Under the pieces are notes generated by a model. The model was not told the origin of the DNA. It did not search any database and worked only from the letters and a program-made list of their open reading frames with translations. 64,000 nt of DNA from Arcobacter sp. LA11 (GTDB lineage Bacteria > Campylobacterota > Campylobacteria > Campylobacterales > Arcobacteraceae). The position numbers and the translations under genes were made by a program. The stretch is from NCBI RefSeq assembly GCF_001895145.1, contig NZ_BDIR01000005.1:310001-374000 (forward strand), read 5' to 3'. Below, in pieces: positions 43,903 to 52,481 of this stretch. The first letter of the stretch is position 1. The number at the start of each line of letters is the position of its first letter.

Positions 43903-44796
43903 TTAACTTTTTTTTGTTGATTTTTTACTAACTAAAATACCACCAACTACAATAAGAACAATTCCTATAAAAGTATATATATCAGGAAATAAATCACCTA
44001 ACATAACACCAAAACCAATAGCAAAAGGAATATTTGTATAACTTACAACTCCTATAATACTAGCCTTACTTAAACTATAAGCACGAGTAAGAAACCACTG
44101 AGATGCTGTTGAGATAAAAGCCATGATAACAATAAGACCCCAGACAAAAGGTTCTGTATGTATTTGAAAAGTGACATATGGAGTAAAAAGAAAAAGTACT
44201 ATTGGAATAATCATACCAGTTGTCATAAATGAAAGCATAATTACTCTTGCATCATAAATATCTTTGATTTTCTTTATAGTTGCATATGCAGCTGCTGCAA
44301 AAAAGCCACCTAACACTCCTAATATATGCTCAAAAGATATTTCAATACCAAAAGGTTTCATAATAAATATAATTCCTAAAAATCCAATAATAAGAGCAAA
44401 AAAAGTTTGAGTATTAATAGTCTCTTTCATCAAATAATAGGCAAGTATTGTTACAAAAAATGGTGATGTTTTATTTAGTATCACAGCTTCCCCTAAAGGT
44501 ATAGTTGCAATTGTATAAAAAAATAGTAACATAGCTGATGCTCCAAACACGCCTCTTAAAAAAAGTAAATGTACTTTAGAACTATCAAAAGAGACAGAAA
44601 CTCTTTTTAAACTATATAAGATAATCAAAACTCCTAAAAAATTTCTATAAAATACTATCTCAATAGGATCCATTGATTCTGAAAGTATTTTTGTTACTGC
44701 TCCATTAAGTGCCGAGATTAAAGCACTTAAAAGCATAAATACGACACCTTTATCTATTGATTTTAGTTTTGATAGTGAGTCTAATTTCTCTGACAA
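43903..44796 (-). CDS. EamA/DMT-family permease
   Basis: A 297-residue inner-membrane protein with about ten transmembrane segments forming two EamA repeats. The first repeat includes VVFMLLSALISALNGAVTKI and FYRNFLGVLIIL (about 48-59); the second repeats after residue 155 with GVLGGFFAAAAYATIKKI and ends in FIGIVLIVVGGILVSKK. The drug/metabolite transporter superfamily exports or imports small metabolites, and the substrate is not deducible. It is ten bases upstream of hrpB and ten bases downstream of the hypothetical gene before it, so the four-gene run 45348-40799 looks like an operon. Confidence 0.82.
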   Translation of the reverse strand: MSEKLDSLSKLKSIDKGVVFMLLSALISALNGAVTKILSESMDPIEIVFYRNFLGVLIILYSLKRVSVSFDSSKVHLLFLRGVFGASAMLLFFYTIATIPLGEAVILNKTSPFFVTILAYYLMKETINTQTFFALIIGFLGIIFIMKPFGIEISFEHILGVLGGFFAAAAYATIKKIKDIYDARVIMLSFMTTGMIIPIVLFLFTPYVTFQIHTEPFVWGLIVIMAFISTASQWFLTRAYSLSKASIIGVVSYTNIPFAIGFGVMLGDLFPDIYTFIGIVLIVVGGILVSKKSTKKS

Positions 44797-44805
44797 ATAT
44801 AGCCT

Positions 44806-45348
44806 TTAAAATATTTTGTTAAATTGATTATCAAGTTGAAGATAAAACTTATAATCTTTTTTATCGATTGAAATTCTTAGAAAATATAAATTTTTTACAT
44901 TTTTATAATCGACAGGTTCATCAGATAAATCTTTAAATTTGATATCTTGTAAAAAAGTAAAGTCTTGTTCATTTAGACATATAACAATTGAATTTGATAA
45001 ACTCAAAAATACTTCTTTTTCATTTTGAGTATATTGCCCTAAAACTGACGCAAGTTCTATTGGAAGATGATATATTATTTCATACTCTTCATCTTCACTT
45101 TCAAATGCAAATAAATAGCTTGAATATTTATCCTCTTGTAATGAGTTTACACTATGAAATAAATCATTTTTAATTACAGTTTTTAATATAATCCTATCAA
45201 AAGTATTACTAATCACTTGTAATATGAGTTCCCTAATTTTTGTATTTCTAGATGAAGGTTTATAATTTATATCTGAAGGATTTAATATATCATCAGGATT
45301 TCTTTCTATTGTGGCTTCTATATTTTCGTTAGTTAAGTAAAATGGCAA
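44806..45348 (-). CDS. Hypothetical soluble protein
   Basis: A 180-residue protein I do not recognise. It begins at a TTG behind AAAGGAAATTTTTA, a well-spaced ribosome binding site. No signal peptide or membrane segment is visible. The sequence is rich in acidic and aromatic residues with alternating strand-like parts (SYLFAFESEDEEYEIIYHLP and LYFLRISIDKKDYKFYL). It leads the run that continues into the EamA transporter, hrpB and pentapeptide genes. Confidence 0.55.
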   Translation of the reverse strand: MPFYLTNENIEATIERNPDDILNPSDINYKPSSRNTKIRELILQVISNTFDRIILKTVIKNDLFHSVNSLQEDKYSSYLFAFESEDEEYEIIYHLPIELASVLGQYTQNEKEVFLSLSNSIVICLNEQDFTFLQDIKFKDLSDEPVDYKNVKNLYFLRISIDKKDYKFYLQLDNQFNKIF

Positions 45349-45576
45349 TAAAAATTTCCTTTGTTTAATATTGATTTATTTTGAAAAATAAAAAATAGAT
45401 ATTTATGTTAGTTTAGATTTCTAATTAATACTCTCTTCGTATTTGGAGTTTATCATAGTTGAAATAAAAATAGAGGTGCAAACTTATATATCTTATTAAT
45501 AGATTCTTGGAGATAAATTATAGTAAATTGAAATTTCCAAAATATTAAACCTTATTCATGTTATAATTTACAAAAA

Positions 45577-47130
45577 ATGGATTACTCATTGCAAAATTTT
45601 AATAAAACCTTCAAAATATTATCAAAGATACTATTACTATTTACTCTTTCTATTTATATTTCAAATAGTACAAGACTTTTCGCATCTAGCACAGGTATTT
45701 ATTCTTCATATAAAAGTGATTTGATGTTATCAGATTATTTAAAAGATGTTAAAAATAAAATGCAAAATAAAACAGGTGTTTACGTACTAGAACAAGGAAT
45801 AGAAGCTATGTTGTCTCGTGCATGGCTAACACAACATGCCCAAACTACAATAGATGTGCAATATTTTATTTTCTCAACTGACAATATAGGATTAATAGCA
45901 ACAAATTATTTGATAGAAGCAGCAAAAAGAGGCGTCAAAGTTAGAGTTTTAGTTGATGATATTATGGTTGAAGCTAGTGGTGAAGATTTACTTAAAATTG
46001 CATCACATAAAAATATTGAGATTAAAATATATAATCCTATGGCAAATATTGGTAAAAATATTTTTCAAAAAATCATTAACTTAAGTACAGATTTTCATAA
46101 ATTAAATCAACGTATGCATAATAAAACCTTTACTATTGATGGAAAAGTTACTATTACAGGAGGAAGAAATGTTGCCGATGAGTACTTTGGATATGACCAT
46201 GAATATAATTTCCGTGATAGGGATGTATTATTAGTTGGTGGTGTCGTTAGTAAAGTACAAAAATCTTTTAATGAATTTTGGGAAAATAAATTAAGTGTAG
46301 ACATAAAAGATTTACTTAAAAATAAAAAACTAGATAGTGACACACCTATTTTTACAAAACTACATGAGTATGCTTCTAATCCAAAAAACTTTGTACCATC
46401 AGTTAGAAATAAAATAAATGAAATACCCTTAGCTATAAAAGAGATTCAAGAACAAAAAAAGCTTCAATGGATAGAAAATGTTCAGTATATCTCTGATATT
46501 CCTGGGAAAAACAATGCTAATAAATTTTTAGCAGGTGGAGGAGCATCTACTGATAAATTGATTTCATTGCTAAAAAATAGTAAAGAGTCTGTTATTATTC
46601 AAACTCCATATTTAATTACCACTAAAAAAACTAGAAAAATTCTAAAAGAACTTGTAGCAAAAGGTGTTGATATTAAAATTTTAACAAATAGCTTAGCATC
46701 AACAGATAATCTTGAAGCATTTAATGGCTACCAACGTGATAGACAAGCCTTACTTAAAACTGGTATTGAAGTATATGAATTCAAACCAAATGCAAAAATA
46801 AGACAAAAAATCATGTCAGAAGTCATGCAAAAGCAACTAAAAAAAGCCCCAATATTTGGGCTACATGCAAAATCTATGGTTGTAGATAATAAGACAAGTA
46901 TTATTGGGACATACAATGTTGACCCAAGAAGTGCTAACTTAAATACAGAAAATTTTGTGATTATCCCATCTAGTAAAATTGCAAAAGAAATCAAAGAAGG
47001 TATGATAGAGGAAATGAAAGAGGAAAATGCATGGAAAATATCTCTTGATTGGAATCCAGATAGTTTGGTAGATTTAAAAAAGAGAATTAGGGTGAAAATT
47101 CGTAGAATTGTTCCTAAGAGTATTTTGTAA
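45577..47130 (+). CDS. Phospholipase D/cardiolipin synthase-family protein
   Basis: A 517-residue membrane-linked or exported enzyme with a hydrophobic segment at about 15-30 (ILSKILLLFTLSIYIS). Both HKD motifs are complete: HNKTFTIDGKVTITGGRN (about 187-204) and HAKSMVVDNKTSIIGTYN (about 431-448). QYFIFSTDNIG and TPYLITTKK also match. The order and spacing fit the PLD superfamily branch that includes bacterial cardiolipin synthase-like proteins and periplasmic phosphatidyltransferases. Which reaction it performs cannot be told. It stands alone. Confidence 0.85.
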   Translation: MDYSLQNFNKTFKILSKILLLFTLSIYISNSTRLFASSTGIYSSYKSDLMLSDYLKDVKNKMQNKTGVYVLEQGIEAMLSRAWLTQHAQTTIDVQYFIFSTDNIGLIATNYLIEAAKRGVKVRVLVDDIMVEASGEDLLKIASHKNIEIKIYNPMANIGKNIFQKIINLSTDFHKLNQRMHNKTFTIDGKVTITGGRNVADEYFGYDHEYNFRDRDVLLVGGVVSKVQKSFNEFWENKLSVDIKDLLKNKKLDSDTPIFTKLHEYASNPKNFVPSVRNKINEIPLAIKEIQEQKKLQWIENVQYISDIPGKNNANKFLAGGGASTDKLISLLKNSKESVIIQTPYLITTKKTRKILKELVAKGVDIKILTNSLASTDNLEAFNGYQRDRQALLKTGIEVYEFKPNAKIRQKIMSEVMQKQLKKAPIFGLHAKSMVVDNKTSIIGTYNVDPRSANLNTENFVIIPSSKIAKEIKEGMIEEMKEENAWKISLDWNPDSLVDLKKRIRVKIRRIVPKSIL

Positions 47131-47214
47131 TTGAAGTTTTAAAAAATTTTATTACCTTTTGATATTAAAAAGTAAAAGTGAAACTTTTCTATAATTTCTA
47201 AGAAAACCTGAAAA

Positions 47215-47231
47215 AAGAGGACTATCCTCTT
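47215..47231 (+). terminator. Short terminator-like hairpin
   Basis: AAGAGGA and TCCTCTT flank a CTA loop, a seven-base-pair stem 85 bases after the PLD-family stop. The short tail TAATCTAGCTTT is only weakly T-rich. Confidence 0.35.
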
Positions 47232-47309
47232 AATCTAGCTTTATAAAAAATGCAGTTTCAAGCCTTTAGATCTTATTTTAAGATATTCTCATTCTTATTA
47301 TTACGAATC

Positions 47310-47690
47310 CTATTTATGTAGTAAACTAACTACACATCTAGATATATGGAAATTTCTTGGGTATTCATCAGAAATAAAGAAAAAATCATCAATACGCCAT
47401 CCGTATCTATCTTTTTGAACTAAAACATTACGCCCTAATGTCAAGTCACCTTTGTTATCACAAACTATGGTTTTTCCATTTTTAAATTCTTTTTTTACTA
47501 TATCCATTCGATCTACTGTTTGGTTATAATGCCAAGTAATAACAAGAGCAAAAAATATAAATGCTCCGAAAAAAGATTTTTTAAACATGCCTTTACGCAC
47601 AAATGAACGAGTAGTTGTAAATGCTATTATAGCTAATAATAAAGCGGATACAGTCAATAATCCCGCCTCTAGTATAAAAAATTCTTTCAT
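47310..47690 (-). CDS. Hypothetical small membrane protein
   Basis: A 126-residue protein. Two hydrophobic segments (about 8-24 and 39-52) are followed by a soluble C-terminal part with VDRMDIVKKEFKNGKTIVCDNKGDLTLGRN and RYGWRIDDFFFISDEYPRNFHISRC. The paired cysteines in the tail suggest a periplasmic disulfide-bonded domain. I do not recognise the family. AAGGAAATTAATG-type ribosome binding sequence precedes the start. Confidence 0.55.
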   Translation of the reverse strand: MKEFFILEAGLLTVSALLLAIIAFTTTRSFVRKGMFKKSFFGAFIFFALVITWHYNQTVDRMDIVKKEFKNGKTIVCDNKGDLTLGRNVLVQKDRYGWRIDDFFFISDEYPRNFHISRCVVSLLHK

Positions 47691-47865
47691 TAATTTCCTT
47701 CACATAATATCTTTCTTTTTACTAAAAAAAATATTATATCCTAAGTTTTTTAAACTCTTAGATTAGAAGACTAATTTTAGTAAGTCTAATCCTTGACTAT
47801 TAAATATTAAATTGCCAGTTCTATATTTTTATAAAATGAAGATTCACTCTGAGAGAATATAATTT

Positions 47866-48369
47866 TTATTTTATTTCACATAGTGCAAAGTCAAAATGAA
47901 TACCAAAACTAAATTCACTATATAATTTTTTAGTTACTAAGTTAAAATCTTTTAAATTTACATTGCTTTTTATAATCATATTTCCAGCATCATAAAAATA
48001 AATAAAAGGCAAAGTTTTAGTAATATTGTTCATTGTTATTTGAAGTTCAATCATACCATGTCTAGGACCTCTACCAACTCTTTTTTTAGCTTGAATATGC
48101 ACTATTTTTGCAAGAATATCTTTATTTTTAAAATCAGCTTTTATGGTAGAACCAATAAGTATCTCTTTAAAAACTGCACCTTCTTTTTTAACAGCTTTGT
48201 ATTTTACAGTTTTACTTTTACCCTCGATAGCATACTTATTACTTGTATATTCAGCCCAGTTAAAAGTTACTTCTCCCTTTTGAGATAAAATACAACCCAT
48301 TTTTGGTTTTTTATTCTGTGCATGTGACATAATATTAAGACATAATAATAGTAATAAGATATATTTCAT
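47866..48369 (-). CDS. Hypothetical exported protein
   Basis: A 167-residue protein with a signal peptide (YILLLLLCLNIMSHAQ). The mature domain is beta-rich: GCILSQKGEVTFNWAEYTSN, VFKEILIGSTIKADF, ILAKIVHIQAKKRVG, GMIELQITMNNITKTLPFIYFYDAGNMI and SFGIHFDFALCEIK. The layout, with a strand ending in hydrophobic residues and a closing GIHFDF, is reminiscent of YceI-type lipid-binding barrels, but the likeness is too weak to assign. It is monocistronic, with the PLD-family and small membrane protein genes nearby. Confidence 0.5.
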   Translation of the reverse strand: MKYILLLLLCLNIMSHAQNKKPKMGCILSQKGEVTFNWAEYTSNKYAIEGKSKTVKYKAVKKEGAVFKEILIGSTIKADFKNKDILAKIVHIQAKKRVGRGPRHGMIELQITMNNITKTLPFIYFYDAGNMIIKSNVNLKDFNLVTKKLYSEFSFGIHFDFALCEIK

Positions 48370-48587
48370 ATAGGTATTCTCGCTTTTTTCTTAAGATTAT
48401 AGCAGAATATTTATTTTGACTCTTAATTAAAGGTTAGAAGTGTATTTTGATTATTTTTGAGTAGAAAAAAACAATAGAAAAATCACCATAACCGTAAAGA
48501 TGTGATTTTTAATAAAATATATACTAAAATTATTGATACAAGTAGAAGTACTGATTTATTAAATATCGAAAAAGGGAACAAAATATT

Positions 48588-49142
48588 ATGAAAATATTAA
48601 AACCTTTTATTTATATATTCATAGCTTTTGGAGCATCCTATTTATACTTATATGGAAAACCAGCTCTTACAAATGAAAAAGAAGAAAATTCAAAAATAAA
48701 TACAGTAAATAAAGTGCTGCAAAAAAATTCTAATACTTCTACTAAAAATATAATATCATTAGCAAAATCAAAAATAGGAAGCCCTTATTTATATTCTAAA
48801 AATGGTCCAAGCAGTTTTGACTGTTCTGGATTTGTATATTATATTTTTAAAGAAAACAATATAAATCTACCAAGAACATCCATAGCTCAATCAGAAATAG
48901 GTACTAAAGTTAGTGTAGACAGACTTAAAAAAGGAGATTTAGTTTTTTTTGATACAAGTTTAAAAGGTCAGGTAAATCATAGTGGCATATATTTAGGAGA
49001 TGATAAATTTATCCATGCAAGTTCAGGAAAAGCCAATGGAGTGACTATTTCAGATATGAATGGATGGTACAAAGATAAGTTTAAATGGGGAATTAGAAAA
49101 GATACCTTGCCCTATCATGATTTAACTATTAGCACCAAGTAA
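48588..49142 (+). CDS. NlpC/P60-family peptidoglycan endopeptidase
   Basis: A 184-residue exported cysteine peptidase that cleaves peptidoglycan stem peptides. An N-terminal hydrophobic stretch (FIYIFIAFGASYLYLYG) acts as a signal anchor. The NlpC/P60 domain (about 60-175) has SKNGPSSFDCSGFVYYIF with the catalytic Cys near 81. LKKGDLVFFDTS follows, the His is in QVNHSGIYLGDDKFIHAS near 128, and the second His is in FIHASS. It is close to Spr/MepS in architecture but lacks a lipobox. AAAGGGAACAAAATATT precedes the ATG. The gene ends 19 bases before a small hairpin. Confidence 0.85.
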   Translation: MKILKPFIYIFIAFGASYLYLYGKPALTNEKEENSKINTVNKVLQKNSNTSTKNIISLAKSKIGSPYLYSKNGPSSFDCSGFVYYIFKENNINLPRTSIAQSEIGTKVSVDRLKKGDLVFFDTSLKGQVNHSGIYLGDDKFIHASSGKANGVTISDMNGWYKDKFKWGIRKDTLPYHDLTISTK

Positions 49143-49161
49143 CAAAAAACTTTAAGTCTTA

Positions 49162-49181
49162 TTTTCTTTAAATAAAGAAAA
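49162..49181 (+). terminator. Terminator-like hairpin after NlpC/P60 gene
   Basis: TTTTCTTTA (49162-49170) and TAAAGAAAA (49173-49181) form a nine-base-pair AT stem. It is weak thermodynamically but correctly placed. Confidence 0.4.
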
Positions 49182-49439
49182 AGTATTTATAAAGCCTAAG
49201 AATTGGGTTTTAAGATTGTACGTTTAGTATGCTAGTCTAAATAATATAAAGTGAAGATTCAAGCTCATGACTATAGTTTTTATGAAAAATATAAGTTTCC
49301 TATAAGAGTTACAACTACAAATAACTTTACAAGTAAAATTTGTGCAATTTTACTTTCTTTTATTTTTTCTATCAAGATTTATCCCTTTTCTATTTTTAAA
49401 TATTTATTCGAAACAGATTATATATAAAATAGTCTGAAT

Positions 49440-49700
49440 AATTTTATACTTATATAGAAGAAAAGTTTCTTCTTGACTTTTTGATGGCAAAAAGTAAGAC
49501 AAAAAGCCACCAGCCAAATTGCTAAAGGCAAAGCTTCCCTACAGTTTATAATTTCTTTTCTGCCTTGCGAAACTCGTCGAAAAAGTGATCTTTAATCACT
49601 TTTCTCTCCTCAAACATTCTCAGGCTTTTTCGAAAATAAATTAAAAACTTTCGGCTTTAACAAAGGCTGGGATTATTACCAATCTAAACTTTTATGAAAA
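49440..49700. repeat. Structured, GC-richer intergenic element
   Basis: This stretch lies in the 642-base gap 49143-49784, which otherwise shows no gene. It is less AT-rich than its surroundings and has no usable reading frame. It contains AAAAGTGAT/ATCACTTTT (49581-49589 and 49595-49603, perfect nine-base stem) and TCGAAAAAG/CTTTTTCGA (49577-49585 and 49625-49633). The sequence style (GACTTTTTGATGGCAAAAAG) recalls interspersed intergenic repeats that occur many times in bacterial genomes. It may be such a repeat or an RNA. Confidence 0.4.
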
Positions 49701-49784
49701 AAAGTGTGTCTTTTATATTTTATTTTATAACTATATAATTATTTATAGTGAAGTATGCATTCCCATCCAGGCGATGAGAATTAG

Positions 49785-50507
49785 TTAAAAATCATTTTTT
49801 ATCTGTTCGGTAGTAATAATTCTTGTCATCAACCTCTCTACATCATGAAAAGAATAATTTTTACCTTTTGCACTTCTAAGAACATTCAAAAAGTCTCCAA
49901 TTTCATTTTCATCACGTATAATTATATACTGGATATCATTAGGTTCAAAATCTAAAGAATACTTATTTAAGTCAATTTCACTACATTCATCATGTTTGCA
50001 TATATATTTTTCAGACTCATTTAAATCAAGTACATACCTCCATTCTCTTTCATCTGAGAACCTGTAATTTTTTATTAAGGCTTCCCCTCTTTCTAAATTA
50101 GATTGATAGTTTTTTGTATATCTAAATATATCAATGATTGCTCTTTGACTATCAGTTGCAGTCTCTGTACTTATATCTGGTTCTGTTAAATATTTATAAA
50201 ATAATTTTTCATAGCTTTCTGATAAATGTGAATCTGTATCAACATATAAAACAGGATTTAATCTTTTTTTAATCGCCCAATTTTTAGAAAGTCCTATTCC
50301 ATATGAACCATACTTTGAAATATGTTCTTTAATTTGGGACAAAGGTATATCACAAAAACTAACCATTGGAATACCTAAATTATATTCATTATTTTTCAAT
50401 ATAATTTTCTCTTTGCAATATGAAAGTTTAAAATTATTATTAAGAATACCAATTAAAGCTTCTTTTTTATCTGTAAAATGTATTATTGAACTTGGACTTA
50501 TACCCAT
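49785..50507 (-). CDS. AbiGi-like abortive-infection protein, without visible partner
   Basis: A 240-residue protein that fits the AbiGi family, the antitoxin-like component of the AbiG phage-defence system. The N-terminus SIIHFTDKKEALIGILNNNF, MVSFCDIPLSQIKEHISKYGSYGIGLSKNWAIKK (about 49-82) and NPVLYVD are the conserved stretches; FSDEREWRYVLDL near 159-171 is typical as well. No AbiGii-like gene is next to it: guaA lies upstream and a structured intergenic element downstream. It is separated from guaA by a ~100-base imperfect palindrome. It could be an orphan or a solo immune gene. Confidence 0.72.
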   Translation of the reverse strand: MGISPSSIIHFTDKKEALIGILNNNFKLSYCKEKIILKNNEYNLGIPMVSFCDIPLSQIKEHISKYGSYGIGLSKNWAIKKRLNPVLYVDTDSHLSESYEKLFYKYLTEPDISTETATDSQRAIIDIFRYTKNYQSNLERGEALIKNYRFSDEREWRYVLDLNESEKYICKHDECSEIDLNKYSLDFEPNDIQYIIIRDENEIGDFLNVLRSAKGKNYSFHDVERLMTRIITTEQIKNDF

Positions 50508-50586
50508 TAACTCACCTTTGAAATTTCAATTAATTATATTAAAAAATAATAAAAATATAGATTAATAAAAAATAAAACTAATTAAA

Positions 50587-50693
50587 ATTTTGTCGTAAGT
50601 TTGGTGTAGATTTTGCCGAAGTCTAGCGAAGGTGTACTACTCGTACATCAAAGCTAGAATTCGGTGAAAGATGCGCCGAAATTACGGCAAAAA
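50587..50693. repeat. ~100-bp imperfect palindrome between guaA and the abiGi-like gene
   Basis: The arms TGTCGTAAGTTTGGTG.. (from 50591) and ..CGCCGAAATTACGGCA (to 50689) are related by inversion over about 30 positions, with roughly two thirds matching before G:U pairs. The interior holds TCTAGC/GCTAGA and TGTAC/GTACA. It begins three bases after the guaA stop on the minus strand and is GC-richer than its neighbours. It may be a MITE-like repeat or a large transcriptional terminator. Confidence 0.6.
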
Positions 50694-50695
50694 GA

Positions 50696-52231
50696 TTATT
50701 CCCACTCTATTGTTGCTGGTGGTTTTGAAGATATATCATATACTACTCTGTTGATTCCATCAACTTCGTTGATGATTCTTCTTGAAATAGTTTCTAAGAC
50801 ATCATGAGGGATATGTGCAAATGTTGCTGTCATACCATCTGTTGCTTCTACTATTCTAACACATACTGTGTTGTCATAAGTTCTGTTATCACCCATTACA
50901 CCTACTGATTTTACGTTTAATAAAACTGTAAATGCTTGCCATGTCTTGTCATATAAACCTGTTGCATGAAGAACGTCTAACATTATTGTGTCAGCTTTTC
51001 TTAGAAGTTCTAAATCAGGCTTATTTACATCACCCATAACTCTAATAGCAAGTCCTGGTCCAGGGAAAGGATGACGACCTATCATATCTCTAGGAAGTCC
51101 AAGTTCAAGTCCTAAAAGTCTTACTTCATCTTTGAAGATTTCTCTTAGTGGCTCAATTAACTCAAAAGTCATCCAGTCTGGTAATCCACCAACATTGTGA
51201 TGTGATTTAATAGTTTTTGAAGGACCTTTTACAGATACAGATTCTATAACATCTGTATAAAGTGTACCTTGTGCTAAAAACTCAATATCATCATGCTTTT
51301 TAGCTTCTTTATCAAATACCTCAATGAAAGTTTCACCAATGATTTTTCTTTTTGTTTCAGGGTCTGTAACACCTGCTAATTTTGATAAGAATTGCTCTGA
51401 TGCATCAACAGTAATTAAGTTAACACCTCTTGCTTTGAACATAGCTTCAACTTGTTCTCTTTCATTTGCTCTTAAAAGTCCATTATCAACAAACACTGGT
51501 ATTACTTGATTTCCAATAGCTTCAGCTAAAAGTGTAGCAACTACAGAAGAATCAACTCCACCAGATACACCACAAAGTACTTTTTTATCACCTACTTGCT
51601 CTTGAATCTTTTTGATTTGTTCTTTTGCAAATCCACCCATATTCCATGTTGAATCACATCCACAGATATATTTTGCAAAGTTTTTAAGAATTTTAGAACC
51701 CTGCTCTGAGTGGTAAACTTCTGGGTGAAATTGAAAAGCGTAAATATTTTCATCTTCATTTGCAATAGCTGCATATGGAGAGTTTTCTGATGTTCCTATT
51801 ACTTCAAAACCATCTGCTAACTCATCAACTTTATCACCATGAGACATCCAAACAATTTGACCATCATCTGTATCTTTAAAAATTGCATTGTCTTTTTCAA
51901 ATTGTAATCTTGCTTTTCCATATTCATGATGGTCTGCTGGAATTACAGAACCTCCATAAAACTGAGAAATAAGTTGCATACCATAACAAATTCCTAAAAT
52001 AGGAAGACCTAAATTAAAGATTTGATCATCTGGATGATAAGCATCTTGTGCATATACTGATGCAGGACCACCTGAAAGGATAATACCTCTTGGAGTTCTA
52101 GCTAAAATATCTTCAATTCTTTCATTGTAAGGTACAATCTCAGAATAAACACCAGCTTCTCTTAATTTTCTTGCAATAATTTGTGTATATTGACTACCAA
52201 AATCTAATACAACTATTGGTACATGTTTCAT
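50696..52231 (-). CDS. guaA: GMP synthase (glutamine-hydrolysing)
   Basis: Cytoplasmic enzyme converting XMP to GMP with glutamine and ATP, 511 residues as usual. The class I amidotransferase domain (about 1-195) has [11 protein letters not shown], the nucleophile Cys in [13 protein letters not shown] (about 77-89), and His/Glu in [11 protein letters not shown]. The ATP pyrophosphatase domain begins with [16 protein letters not shown] (about 219-234) and contains [16 protein letters not shown]. The C-terminal dimerisation domain ends in [17 protein letters not shown]. It is followed by a palindromic element and the abiGi-like gene. Confidence 0.97.
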   Translation of the reverse strand: MKHVPIVVLDFGSQYTQIIARKLREAGVYSEIVPYNERIEDILARTPRGIILSGGPASVYAQDAYHPDDQIFNLGLPILGICYGMQLISQFYGGSVIPADHHEYGKARLQFEKDNAIFKDTDDGQIVWMSHGDKVDELADGFEVIGTSENSPYAAIANEDENIYAFQFHPEVYHSEQGSKILKNFAKYICGCDSTWNMGGFAKEQIKKIQEQVGDKKVLCGVSGGVDSSVVATLLAEAIGNQVIPVFVDNGLLRANEREQVEAMFKARGVNLITVDASEQFLSKLAGVTDPETKRKIIGETFIEVFDKEAKKHDDIEFLAQGTLYTDVIESVSVKGPSKTIKSHHNVGGLPDWMTFELIEPLREIFKDEVRLLGLELGLPRDMIGRHPFPGPGLAIRVMGDVNKPDLELLRKADTIMLDVLHATGLYDKTWQAFTVLLNVKSVGVMGDNRTYDNTVCVRIVEATDGMTATFAHIPHDVLETISRRIINEVDGINRVVYDISSKPPATIEWE

Positions 52232-52421
52232 TAAATAGTTTCCTTTGAAAATGTCCCATTTTAAAGGGGACTTAGATTATTTGTCTTCTTTTAACAAGAT
52301 GGATAAACCATCTTTAAAGAAGCAAACTCTAAAGAAAGCAAAGAATTGCTTTTTCTTATATAAGGTCGGATTATATCTAAAAAGTGATTTAAATTTGATA
52401 AAGTGACATTTTGAAGCAAAA

Positions 52422-52457
52422 AAAAAGCTTCTCAAGGTTTCCCCTGAGAAGCTTTTT
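52422..52457 (-). terminator. Intrinsic terminator downstream of nhaD
   Basis: AAAAAGCTTCTCA (52422-52434) and TGAGAAGCTTTTT (52445-52457) form a perfect 13-base-pair stem around AGGTTTCCCC. Read on the minus strand the stem is followed by TTTTTTTGC, a proper T tract, and nhaD's stop at 52482 is just upstream. Confidence 0.85.
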
Positions 52458-52481
52458 ATATCGGCTATAGACTCTTTTTTA

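Noticed and set aside
45349-45576. Gap before the phospholipase D-family gene
   Set aside because: Scanned on both strands; no tRNA, hairpin or small gene was convincing.
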